Source of the DNA: Lentisphaeria bacterium
GTDB taxonomy: Bacteria; Verrucomicrobiota; Lentisphaeria; Oligosphaerales; Oligosphaeraceae
Direction of reading: 5' to 3'
Assembly (NCBI GenBank): GCA_016287975.1
Contig: JAEEXV010000073.1
Span: forward strand, 1-15,175
DNA length: 15,175 nucleotides
Part shown: positions 7,201 to 14,543 of the stretch, one piece after another
Numbering within the stretch: position 1 is the stretch's first letter
Layout of the letters: each line of letters begins with the position of its first letter
The notes under the pieces: generated by a model
Database searches by the model: none
What the model was told of the DNA's origin: nothing
Seen by the model: only the letters and a program-made list of their open reading frames with translations
Translations under genes and position numbers: made by a program

Positions 7201-8395
7201 TCGCAGTCAAGACCCCCTCCGCCTCGCCAGCTTCCAGCGTCACCGCCCTAGGCGAATTCCCCTTCAACAACCGCCGCGACAACTCCATGTCGCGCTTGCG
7301 CAGCACCACCGCCGTCCCCTCCCGAATCGCCCCCTTCCGCAGCACCGTCACCGCAATCGGCGCATCATACGCATAGACGGGCGCCGTCGACGACAGCGCC
7401 ATCGCGGCACGCGACGCCGGCAGCGCGAACTCCTGCACCTTCCCCGTCGCCTCATTGCGCACCTTCAACACATACGACTTGCCCGCGACCGGCGTGAACG
7501 TGAAGACGCCGCGGCCGTCATGCAACGACGAATACTCCGCGATCTTCTCCTCCCCCGCATAGACCGTCCCCCTGAGATCCGCGCCCTTGCCATCCCGGCG
7601 CACAGCCGAGACATAGACCCGGTTCGGCACACCGTCCACCAGTTCGCCGCCCTCCGGATAGAACGCGACATCATAGTTCTCCACCAAAATCGGGATGCTC
7701 TTCGCAGCCGCCTCGACGACGCCGCCGTCCCGGATCACAAACGCCAGCGTCCCGTCCCCCGCCGCAATCTCCTTCGGCAGCGCAAACGCGACCCGTGCCT
7801 CGCCCCCCGACGGCTTCAACTCCGTCTCCGCCAGCACCTGCCGCCCATCCACCAGCGCACTCGCCGTAACCACCGCAGCTTCCGGAATCCCGCCCTCCGC
7901 GCGCTCAAAGCGCACCACCGCCTCGCACTGCTCCCCCGGCAGATAGCCGCGGCGCGCAAACTCGATCTGCGTCTTGATTCGGGGCACCCGATACGCCCGC
8001 ACCTCAAAACGACGCTCCGCTGGCGCCGCCGTGCCCGACACCGCCCAGTTCTTCGCCCCCTCCAGGCGCACCCGATAGTCGCCCCCCGCCAGATGCGGCG
8101 GAATCGTCCACGCAAAACCGTTCGCGGCCCCGCGCGGAACCAGCATCCCCGAGGCCACCTCCTCCCCGCGCGGCCCCAGAATCCGAACCCGCATCGACGC
8201 ACCCATCCCGCGGTTCTCGCTCAAATCCACGGGATAGTTCGTGAGCCCGTCCAGAATCACATCCCGGACATACACCGTCTCCCCTGGACGATAGACAGGC
8301 TTGTCCGTCGATACATAGTGCAGCGGCCGAATCTTCGACACCTCCGCCCCCGTCAACGCCAACGCCAGCACCAACCACGCCATCCAACGCTTCAT
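4292..8395 (-). CDS. Bacterial alpha-2-macroglobulin with intact thioester motif, secreted
   Basis: This 1367-residue protein is a bacterial alpha-2-macroglobulin, a periplasmic protease trap. A signal peptide (MKRWMAWLVLALALTGA, residues 1-17) has no lipobox cysteine, so the protein should be soluble rather than lipid-anchored like Escherichia coli YfhM. Macroglobulin beta-domains begin with the MG1-like DKPVYRPGETVYV. A low-complexity Ala/Met/Pro-rich stretch at about residues 565-650 is the probable bait region. The A2M domain follows (FAETLYWNATATTD, PDTVGTFRV). The thioester domain carries PHGCFEQTSS, giving C897 and Q900 of the CxEQ bond, then WFGADPGHEALTAYGLMEF. The C-terminal domain (GVRLQPSRLREGE onward) resembles the receptor-binding-like macroglobulin domain. 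The start at 8395 has AGGTGA directly upstream and GAGGAG slightly further away. The usual bacterial partner, the penicillin-binding protein PbpC, is not adjacent; ruvC follows instead. Confidence 0.93.
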   Translation of the reverse strand: MKRWMAWLVLALALTGAEVSKIRPLHYVSTDKPVYRPGETVYVRDVILDGLTNYPVDLSENRGMGASMRVRILGPRGEEVASGMLVPRGAANGFAWTIPPHLAGGDYRVRLEGAKNWAVSGTAAPAERRFEVRAYRVPRIKTQIEFARRGYLPGEQCEAVVRFERAEGGIPEAAVVTASALVDGRQVLAETELKPSGGEARVAFALPKEIAAGDGTLAFVIRDGGVVEAAAKSIPILVENYDVAFYPEGGELVDGVPNRVYVSAVRRDGKGADLRGTVYAGEEKIAEYSSLHDGRGVFTFTPVAGKSYVLKVRNEATGKVQEFALPASRAAMALSSTAPVYAYDAPIAVTVLRKGAIREGTAVVLRKRDMELSRRLLKGNSPRAVTLEAGEAEGVLTATLYDEHGNAVAERLLFRAPRFRVHLEFEGVKAPVSPGAPVKVAVVAKDDAGNPVAAQVGLAVTDASVQEMIDRREQAPRLPEMVYLENEVLEFADAADYFNPRDPQAAVKLDLLLGTQGWRRFITVRIEDIRKAHPDALLRAIAPELTVRPQPRVVYKSARARNNVDFAAAGAGAPMEDGMVFEAQAAAAPRPMPMAANAAKAMPEAAAADADAGVQGVVQKEAKPVKMKADVMADVQVPGRPVAAAKQRRPGFPAIRMQVREYAHQVRLGRKPGDRVDFAETLYWNATATTDPRTGRYEFTFGMPDTVGTFRVVADAFGNNGALGAAVAELQSLVPFYAELKLPPFLSVGDEMEVPLTLVNTGKSALAGANVVVTAGAGLELSGQPTVGAALAPGERRRLLVKVRAVKASEAAELTVAAVAGGQMDRVTRKTKIVSRLFPFGFSAGARVSASKPLAAEVEIPAEVENGSQKATVQVYTSPAATMEAALAALLRQPHGCFEQTSSTNYPLVMAQQYFLSHSGIAPERVKQARELLEQGYQKLVSFECKEKGYEWFGADPGHEALTAYGLMEFSDMAQVMQVDAAMLERTRSWLMSRRAGDGTFRQNSKALDSFGRAPAPTTNLYILWALLESGQKPDGLQAEIEHAKKVAGESKEAYLKGLGANILFLAGDRAGAAALAEALAKWQQEDGMMGEPGGTITCSGGVSRQLENTALAALAWTRLGEAFVAPLERAMRALASKCEAGKFGSTQATVLVLKAINAYDKAFAKPLKAGQVQLFVDGAPFGAPVAFTEKSTGVLDLPDCGLALGPGRHRLEVRMTDGSEMTASMQVKGMTLKPSNAGAIVPGVRLQPSRLREGEPAEIKVTMRNMTQQATGMTVACVAIPAGLEVRVPQLQELVKAGRIAAYELFDNRVVLYWRGMAARSILVVPVSCVAAIPGTYTGAATSAYLYYTDEEKQYLPGLSVTITPR

Positions 8396-8500
8396 CTCAC
8401 CTGTCTCCTCATCTCATGATTACGGAAATTCTTCTGCAAACTTTCCTAATATCATCCTGAAACCGCATTTTGCCATACTCCGCCATGAACTCACCCGCGT

Positions 8501-8671
8501 CCCTCCCGTCCCTTCAATCCCTTCAATCCCTTCAATCCCTTCAATCCCTTCAATCCCTTCAATCCCTTCAATCCCTTCAATCCCTCCCGTCCCTTTGGTC
8601 GCTCCCGTCCCTTCGGTCCCTTCCGTCCCTTTGGTCCCTTCCGTCCCTTTGGTCGCTCCCGTCCCTTGACG
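8501..8671. repeat. 9-bp minisatellite, 18 full units in register
   Basis: Eight identical CCCTTCAAT units run from 8510 to 8581. One related unit precedes them (CCCTCCCGT, 8501-8509), and nine variants follow to 8662, built from CCCTTTGGT, CCCTTCCGT, CCCTTCGGT, CCCTCCCGT and CGCTCCCGT. A partial unit follows at 8663-8671. The variant half has higher-order structure: a 27-bp block at 8587-8613 recurs exactly at 8641-8667, 54 bp (six units) away. Every unit keeps a 9-bp length, so all frames stay open on both strands. That gives Ser-Leu-Gln repeats one way and collagen-like Gly-x-y repeats the other. No Shine-Dalgarno or ATG supports translation. Confidence 0.95.
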
Positions 8672-8707
8672 GGCTGTTCGGCCCGCATGGAAAAATCCCC
8701 CCTCCGC

Positions 8708-8735
8708 TTGCAATTGAATGTTGAGGCATTATTGT
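8708..8735 (+). promoter_or_regulatory. Candidate sigma-70-type promoter for the beta-helix/SGNH gene run
   Basis: TTGCAA (8708-8713) and TATTGT (8730-8735) are separated by 16 nt and resemble -35 and -10 hexamers. Transcription from about 8742 would leave about 45 nt before the ATG at 8787. This would drive the three plus-strand genes from 8787 onward. The assignment rests on similarity to the consensus only. Confidence 0.35.
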
Positions 8736-8786
8736 ATGCCGTGGATTGGTAACCAGATTTCCAGAGCGAATTTTACTTGTAGCCGC

Positions 8787-11543
8787 ATGAAGAAGTCTTT
8801 GCCCCTTTGCCTGTATGTATGGATGGCCGTGCTGTCTATGCTGGTATTTCCAGTCCGTGACGCGGAGGCGGCAGTCCCGATGTGTTCCGAGGGCACGTGC
8901 CTGGTGGTGGCGCCCGACGGCGGCGACTGGAACGACGGCGTGTCGGCGCCACTGGGGAGCATCGAGGGGGCGGTGTCGCGCCTGCGGGCGCTGCGTCAGC
9001 GCGGGGAGCTGCGCCTGCCTGCGCGGATCGTGCTGCGTGGCGGCGTCTACCGCCTGAAGAAGACGCTGGAACTGGACACGGACTTTCCGCTGACGATCGC
9101 CTCCATGGAGGGCGAGCGCGCCATTCTGGACGGCGGCGTGGAGCTGCAGGGATGGCATGAGACCTCGGTCAACGGGAAGAAGGCGTGGCAGGCGACGGCG
9201 GGCTTCCCCGTGAAGCAACTCTATTTCCGAGGCAGGATGCTGAAGCGGGCGGCTTTTCCGAAGCAGGGGATGTTCAGGATCCAGAACACGGTCTCGGTCT
9301 TCGGCGGGGAACTCGGCGACGGCGGCGACCACTTCACCGCGGAGCAGGGCTCGTTCAATCCGTCCTGGCACAATCCCGCGGGCATCGACATCTTCATGAC
9401 CCACAAGTGGATCGAGGAGTATCTCCCCGTCAAGTCTTTCGATCCCAAGACGCAGGAGCTCTATTCCACCCACCGCACCGTGTTCCTGATGCAGCGCCGC
9501 GACACCGAATACCGCCTCGAAAACGTCCGCGAGGCGCTCCAGCAGCCAGGCGAGTTCTACTATGACAGCACCGACGGCACCGTCACCGTCATCCTCGACG
9601 AACCCCTGGCGAAGGACGGCGAACGCCCCGTCGCGACGCGCCTCGGATGCCTCGTGCGCGTGGACAACGCGCGCTTCCTGAATCTGCGCGGCCTCACCTT
9701 CCGTCATGGCGGCGGATACCGCCCCCGCCTCACCCGCAACTATGACATCGTCGGCAAGGGGATCCCCAACTTCCCGCTCGGCAACCGCCTGGACGAGAAC
9801 TCGGCCTTCCCCTTCGGCTCGTCCGCGCAGGCCGCCGTCCACGTGCCTGGCACCATCTTCCTCGCGAACTGCAGCGACTGCGAGATCACGGGCTGCACCG
9901 TCACCGCGACGGGCTGGTACGGCATTGAGGCGGGCCCTGGCTGCAGCCGCCTGCTCATCGACCGGAATGAACTCTGCGAACTGGGCGCAGGCGGCATCCG
10001 CATCGGCGGCTCGCCCGCGAACGGCCCCGCCGAACTGCGCACCTCGCGCATCATCGTCACCAACAACCACATCCACGACGGCGGCCTGGTGCATCCCAGC
10101 GGCATCGGCGTGCTGATCACGCACGCGTTCGGCAACCTGGTCGAGCACAACCACATCCACGACCTGCGCTATTCGGGCGTCTCGGCGGGGTGGTGCTGGG
10201 GCTACGGCGAGACCGTCACCCGCGAAAACCGCATCGGCTGGAACTACATCCATGACCTCGGCAAAGAGGTCGTCTCCGACATGGGCGGCGTCTATCTGCT
10301 CGGCATCCAGCCTGGCACCCGCGTCTACAACAACTACATCGCCAATGTCAAGCCCCGATACTACGGCGGCTGGGGCGTCTACCTCGACCAGGGCGCCTCC
10401 CACATCGTCGTCGAAAACAACATCTGCACCGACTGCTTCAGCGAAGGCGTCTTCCACCACTACGGCCGTGAAAACACCATCCGCCACAACATCTTCGCCT
10501 TCGGCGGACGCGCCGCCGTGTGCATCGCCATCACCCCCACCGACTTCACTGGCCTCCTCCCTGGCCCGAACTGCACCACCGCCGTGACGCTCCACGACAA
10601 CGTCCTCGTCTCCGACGGCAAGCCCTTCTTCCACTCCGCCCTCGACGACCACTACCTCAGGCACCCCGTGGTCATCGAGCAGAACAACCTGTTCCACCAC
10701 ACCAAGGGCGACTTCCCGCCTGTCGCCGACGACCGCGGCAAGTGGTCCTGCGACATGGCCGAGTGGGGGAAGCGCGGCCTCGGGCGCGGCGCCATCCTCG
10801 GCACCAGCCCTGGCTTCCGCGACCTCGCCAGACGCGACTTCTCCTTCCCCCCTGACTCGGCGCTGGGGAAAATGCACTTCCCGCAATTGGACAGAAGCCA
10901 GGTCGGCATCCTGCCGCCGCCACCGCCTCCCTCACGCGAGGGCACCGAATGGAGCCAGTTGTACTTCTCCGAAGCCACCCGCACCGACCTGCCACGCGTG
11001 TTCCTCATCGGCGATTCCATCGTCGGAGGCGAGGTCACCCTCCTGACCCGCGCGCTCAAGGGCAAGGCCACGGTCGCCGCTTACTACACCTCCAAGGCCG
11101 TCGCGGATCCCGCATTCCACCGCGAACTCGCCGCGGCGCTCGCCGAAAGCCGCTTCGACCTCATCGTCTTCAACAACGGCCTCCACGGCTTCGCCTACAG
11201 CGACGAGCAGTACCGCCGCGGCCTCGAAGAAGCCCTCGCCCTCCTGCTGCGCCGCACGGGCGCAAAACTCCTCTGGCGCAACTCCACTCCCGTCACCGTC
11301 CCGAGAAAGCCGCAGGAGTTCCACCCGAAGCACAACCCCATCGTCCTGCGGCGCAACCAGATCGCCGTCGAGGTCATGGCCGCCCGAGGCATCCCCGTCA
11401 TCGACCTCTACACCCCCATGGCCGCCCATCCCGAATACAGCCGAGGCGACGGCTACCACTACACTCCCGAGGGGAACGCCGCCCAGATCCAGATCCTGCT
11501 CCCCGTCATTCTCCAGCATCTCCCCGCCGCCAGGCAACCATAA
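8787..11543 (+). CDS. Secreted parallel beta-helix glycosidase (GH141-like) fused to SGNH hydrolase
   Basis: This 918-residue protein has a signal peptide (MKKSLPLCLYVWMAVLSML to about DAEA, residues 1-29), which decides the start. An upstream in-frame ATG at 8718 would bury the signal. No Shine-Dalgarno precedes 8787. Residues from about 38 to 640 form a right-handed parallel beta-helix, with an N-terminal VVAPDGGDWNDG cap, recurrent NNHIHD-type turns, and the segments SDMGGVYLLG (D498) and GGWGVYLDQGAS (D534), which resemble GH141-type enzymes (fucosidase or xylanase activities are known). The two aspartates are candidate catalytic residues by position only. Residues from about 735 form an SGNH esterase: GDS (S744), NNGLHG (796-801) and DGYH (D888, H891). 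The fusion suggests that one secreted polypeptide removes ester groups and cleaves the chain. The substrate is unknown. It could instead be a polysaccharide-binding or lyase beta-helix. Confidence 0.8.
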   Translation: MKKSLPLCLYVWMAVLSMLVFPVRDAEAAVPMCSEGTCLVVAPDGGDWNDGVSAPLGSIEGAVSRLRALRQRGELRLPARIVLRGGVYRLKKTLELDTDFPLTIASMEGERAILDGGVELQGWHETSVNGKKAWQATAGFPVKQLYFRGRMLKRAAFPKQGMFRIQNTVSVFGGELGDGGDHFTAEQGSFNPSWHNPAGIDIFMTHKWIEEYLPVKSFDPKTQELYSTHRTVFLMQRRDTEYRLENVREALQQPGEFYYDSTDGTVTVILDEPLAKDGERPVATRLGCLVRVDNARFLNLRGLTFRHGGGYRPRLTRNYDIVGKGIPNFPLGNRLDENSAFPFGSSAQAAVHVPGTIFLANCSDCEITGCTVTATGWYGIEAGPGCSRLLIDRNELCELGAGGIRIGGSPANGPAELRTSRIIVTNNHIHDGGLVHPSGIGVLITHAFGNLVEHNHIHDLRYSGVSAGWCWGYGETVTRENRIGWNYIHDLGKEVVSDMGGVYLLGIQPGTRVYNNYIANVKPRYYGGWGVYLDQGASHIVVENNICTDCFSEGVFHHYGRENTIRHNIFAFGGRAAVCIAITPTDFTGLLPGPNCTTAVTLHDNVLVSDGKPFFHSALDDHYLRHPVVIEQNNLFHHTKGDFPPVADDRGKWSCDMAEWGKRGLGRGAILGTSPGFRDLARRDFSFPPDSALGKMHFPQLDRSQVGILPPPPPPSREGTEWSQLYFSEATRTDLPRVFLIGDSIVGGEVTLLTRALKGKATVAAYYTSKAVADPAFHRELAAALAESRFDLIVFNNGLHGFAYSDEQYRRGLEEALALLLRRTGAKLLWRNSTPVTVPRKPQEFHPKHNPIVLRRNQIAVEVMAARGIPVIDLYTPMAAHPEYSRGDGYHYTPEGNAAQIQILLPVILQHLPAARQP

Positions 11544-11559
11544 ACCCTTTTCACCCTAG

Positions 11560-11579
11560 CCATTCCACACCATTCCACA
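11560..11579 (+). repeat. Two tandem copies of CCATTCCACA before the ribosome site
   Basis: CCATTCCACA occurs at 11560-11569 and 11570-11579, and a partial third copy (CCATCCA) runs into the Shine-Dalgarno AGGAG (11586-11590). It lies in the 52-nt gap between two co-oriented genes and is probably slippage, with a possible effect on spacing or leader structure. Confidence 0.6.
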
Positions 11580-11585
11580 CCATCC

Positions 11586-11590
11586 AGGAG
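11586..11590 (+). promoter_or_regulatory. Shine-Dalgarno for the CBM9/TIM-barrel gene
   Basis: AGGAG lies 5 nt before the ATG at 11596. This strong site contrasts with the beta-helix and GH78-like genes, which lack one, and supports internal translation start within a polycistronic message. Confidence 0.7.
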
Positions 11591-11595
11591 TCCCC

Positions 11596-14526
11596 ATGAA
11601 AACACGCCATCTGCTCCTTTCCGCACTGATGCTGTGCGCCTGCACCGCCCTCTGGGGCGCGGGCCCCGCCGCCGTCCGCGCCGCCAAGGCGCCGTCGATC
11701 GACGGAAAACTCGACGAGGCCGTCTGGGCCGCCGCGCCCGCCTACACCGCCTTCGTCACGACCAAGGGGCGCCGCCCCGCCGTCAACCCGACCTCCGTCA
11801 AGTGCCTCTTCGACGACCGCAATCTCTATTTCGGCATCACCTGCGCCATCGCCGACGGCGGACGCCCCGCCCAGGCGGCCGCCCGCCCGCGCGACGGCGG
11901 TCTCTACCAGCTCGAAGGCATTGAACTGATGCTCGACCCGGGCCGCAACCAGGACTTCTACTACCATTTCATGGTCTCCTCCAACGGCGACCTCGCCGAC
12001 CGCACCTGCGAACAGGGCGGCATCCTCGGCGCCGAGCAGTGGAACGGCCAGTGGACCGCAAAGGTCGCCTGGCAGAAGAACGCCTACACCGTCGAAATCG
12101 CCATCCCCCTCTACAACTTCGCCGCCGTGCGCGCAAAGGCGCCTGTCGGATGGGCCATCAACGTCTGCCGCAACGCACGCCCCCCGAAGGCGGGCAATGA
12201 GGACGCCTCCATCGCCAACGGCAACTACAACACCGGCGGCGCATTCCTCCCCCTGGACGGCATCGACCTCGACCTCAGGAACCTCCAGTTCTCCTTCGAC
12301 CGCGCCGCCGCCTCCTCCGCCCCCGTCCCGGGCGCGAAAATCCACACCACGCCGTCCGTCGCATTCGCCAACGCCACGGGAAGGCCCCTCCGCGGCGCCG
12401 TCGAGGCGTGGATCCGCCGCGAGTCGGACCGCAAATACACCTTCAATGTCAAGAAGCGCTTCGACCTCGCCGACGGCGCCAATGCCCGCCTCGAACTCAA
12501 CCCAATCACCCATGAGGGCGAAGGCGACTATTTCCTGTTCGTGCGCGCCGAGGACGAAAACGGCCGCGCCATCGCCTACACCGACCAGAAGATCTCGGTG
12601 CGCCTCGCGCCGCTCGCCATCGACCTGGAGGTGCCGTGGTACCGCAACTCCATCTTCGCAAGCCAGAAACTGACCGAGGTGCGCTTCACCGTGAAATGCA
12701 GCCTCCCCGCCGACCAGGCGAAAGGCTCCTCCATCACCGCCGAAATCCTCGACGACGCCACCAAAAAAACCGTCTGGACCGCCACCAGACCCGCCGCCGC
12801 CAAGATCCCCTTCTCCCTCGCGACCGCGAAACTCCCCGACGGCCGCTACACCCTCAAGGCGACGCTGGTCAAAGGCGGCAAGCCCGTCCCCTTCGGCAGC
12901 ACCTCCACCTTCCTGTGGAAACTCCCGCACAAGGACACCGAGGCCTGGATGGACCGCCACGGCAACTGGTTCATCGACGGCAAGCCCTTCACCATCAACA
13001 CCGGCTGGTTCGGCAGCGCCAAGGACTACGGCCCCCACATCAACCTCGTCATGGCCTTCGACTTCAGACGTCCCGCCGCCCCGTTTGAAAACGCGAAGAT
13101 CCTCGACACGAACCTGATGTGGGGCAGCGGCAGGGTCATGCGCCGCCCCGAGCGCCAGAAGATGCTGCAGCAGGCCACGATCCCGCCCGAGTTCGCGAAG
13201 GACATCCGCGACCTCATCACCAAGGCCCGCGACCAGAAGAACCTCTTCTGCTACTACCTGATCGACGAGCCCAGCGGCAACTCCGTCCACCCATCCGCCC
13301 TGCGCCAGATCTACGAGATCATCCGCGAAACCGACCCGTACCACCCCGTGATGCAGAGCGATTCCACCACCCACTACAACTACATCGACTGCGCGGACCT
13401 CAACATCCACCACCCCTATCCGCGCATCCTCGACAATCTCAAATACAACGACTGCACCCGCATCGTGAACGACCTGAGGCGCGGCCAGGAGAAGCAGGCC
13501 GCCCTCGGCCACAAGTCGAGCTTCCTCTTCATGCGCATGGGCTTCAACCAGCTCGACTACGGATACGGCCCCGCCAACAGCCGCATCATCTCCTACGAGG
13601 AACTCCGCGACCAGGTCATCATGGCCTTCGCCGCAGGCATCAAGGCCATGTGCCCGTACGACCGCTCGATCAACGGCTATCCCGAATCCCAGATCGGATA
13701 CCGCGCCTCCGACATCGAGGCCGCCTGGCTCCTCCACGTCATCAACACCCCGCCCTCGCCCGTGAAGGCCGCCTCCCCCAAGAAGGAAATGATCTTCACC
13801 GTCCACGACTACCAGGGCGCCACCTACGTCCTCGCCTCCAACGTCTCCATGGACGAAGGGCGCTACGAGTTCACCCTCCAGGGCCTCCCCGCCTCCGTCA
13901 AGTCCCTCGTCGTGATCGGCGAGGAGCGCACCGTCCCCGTCCGAAACGGCAAGGTCGTCGACGACTTCCACCCGTGCGGCGGCCACGTCTACACCACTGG
14001 CAAGGACCCGGGCTTCGAACCCGTCGCCTCCATCCGACGCCGCATCGAAGCCGAATGGCAGAAGCGCCAGAAGCCAGGCAACCTCTTCTTCGAACGCCAG
14101 ACCGACCGCGCCGTGCACATCCGAGTCTCCTCCGACGCCAAGCACGGCCAGAACCGCCAGACCGTCCGCTGGCACCTCTGCGACGGCCTCGAGACTGGCG
14201 CGACCTGGGACAAAGCCTACCAGTTCTTCTTCTGGACGCCCGCGCCGTCCCCTGACGGCGCCTGGGTCGAATTCACCCCCGTCAAGCCCGCCGTCATCGG
14301 CCGCGTCGCCGTCTACTCCGACGACATCTCCCTCAAGGACTACGATGTCCAGGTCTTCGAGGACGGCGCCTGGAAGACCGTCGCCTCCGTCAAGGGCGCG
14401 ACCACCGAGCGCACCGAGGTATCCTTCGCCCCGCGAACGGTGACCAAACTCCGCCTCTTCCTCCCCGCCTGGCCCAACCCCAAGCAGCCCCCGCACATCG
14501 CGGAGGTCGAAGCATACGCCAAATAG
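11596..14526 (+). CDS. Secreted CBM9-like / TIM-barrel glycosidase-like / F5-8C modular protein
   Basis: The protein has 976 residues and an N-terminal signal (MKTRHLLLSALMLCACTALWGA). The cysteines at 14 and 16 make a lipoprotein form conceivable, but the lipobox is poor. Residues of about 30-235 form a CBM9-like (DOMON-type) sugar-binding domain: SIDGKLDEAVW, then FDDRNLYFGITC and EGIELMLDPG. An Ig-like linker region follows to about 440. Residues of about 445-720 look like a TIM barrel, with WFIDGKPFTINTGWFG at the start and YYLIDEPSGN, in which E558 (next to D557) sits where clan-A glycosidases keep the acid/base. The second catalytic acid could not be assigned. Residues 830-976 resemble an F5/8 type C (discoidin) domain ending HIAEVEAYAK. 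I do not recognise a named glycoside hydrolase family; it may be an unclassified one or a non-catalytic relative. The gene lies 52 nt after the beta-helix gene and 17 nt before the LamG gene, so an operon is likely. Confidence 0.75.
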   Translation: MKTRHLLLSALMLCACTALWGAGPAAVRAAKAPSIDGKLDEAVWAAAPAYTAFVTTKGRRPAVNPTSVKCLFDDRNLYFGITCAIADGGRPAQAAARPRDGGLYQLEGIELMLDPGRNQDFYYHFMVSSNGDLADRTCEQGGILGAEQWNGQWTAKVAWQKNAYTVEIAIPLYNFAAVRAKAPVGWAINVCRNARPPKAGNEDASIANGNYNTGGAFLPLDGIDLDLRNLQFSFDRAAASSAPVPGAKIHTTPSVAFANATGRPLRGAVEAWIRRESDRKYTFNVKKRFDLADGANARLELNPITHEGEGDYFLFVRAEDENGRAIAYTDQKISVRLAPLAIDLEVPWYRNSIFASQKLTEVRFTVKCSLPADQAKGSSITAEILDDATKKTVWTATRPAAAKIPFSLATAKLPDGRYTLKATLVKGGKPVPFGSTSTFLWKLPHKDTEAWMDRHGNWFIDGKPFTINTGWFGSAKDYGPHINLVMAFDFRRPAAPFENAKILDTNLMWGSGRVMRRPERQKMLQQATIPPEFAKDIRDLITKARDQKNLFCYYLIDEPSGNSVHPSALRQIYEIIRETDPYHPVMQSDSTTHYNYIDCADLNIHHPYPRILDNLKYNDCTRIVNDLRRGQEKQAALGHKSSFLFMRMGFNQLDYGYGPANSRIISYEELRDQVIMAFAAGIKAMCPYDRSINGYPESQIGYRASDIEAAWLLHVINTPPSPVKAASPKKEMIFTVHDYQGATYVLASNVSMDEGRYEFTLQGLPASVKSLVVIGEERTVPVRNGKVVDDFHPCGGHVYTTGKDPGFEPVASIRRRIEAEWQKRQKPGNLFFERQTDRAVHIRVSSDAKHGQNRQTVRWHLCDGLETGATWDKAYQFFFWTPAPSPDGAWVEFTPVKPAVIGRVAVYSDDISLKDYDVQVFEDGAWKTVASVKGATTERTEVSFAPRTVTKLRLFLPAWPNPKQPPHIAEVEAYAK

Positions 14527-14543
14527 CCCAAGGAGCAACCACC

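Larger units (their letters stand above)
8396..8786. other. Divergent intergenic spacer with minisatellite
   Basis: This is the shared upstream region of the alpha-2-macroglobulin and beta-helix genes. It contains the 9-bp array (8501-8670), a small 5-bp hairpin CGGGC/GCCCG (8670-8685) and a candidate promoter for the plus-strand gene (8708-8735). The AT-richer stretch at 8415-8475 probably holds the minus-strand promoter, but I could not pick hexamers with confidence. Confidence 0.55.

Noticed and set aside
3977..8419. A 1480-residue open frame on the plus strand opposite the alpha-2-macroglobulin and part of ruvC
   Set aside because: It is dominated by Arg, His, Pro and Leu, has no recognisable domain, and lies antisense to a gene with an intact thioester motif and a full domain series. 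It is a by-product of high GC and codon bias.
8510..8581. CRISPR-like array
   Set aside because: The units are 9 bp and contiguous with no spacers, and no cas gene is present.
8420..8713. Possible collagen-like protein encoded by the minus strand of the 9-bp array
   Set aside because: It would start at a TTG without a ribosome site, and every frame of a 9-bp array is open. The composition changes with frame, so the repeat explains it better than a gene.
8577..10886. A 769-residue minus-strand open frame running into the 9-bp array
   Set aside because: Its composition is that of an antisense shadow (Val/Ala/Glu/Asp-rich) and its C-terminal end is only the repeat translated. The beta-helix protein on the other strand is well supported.
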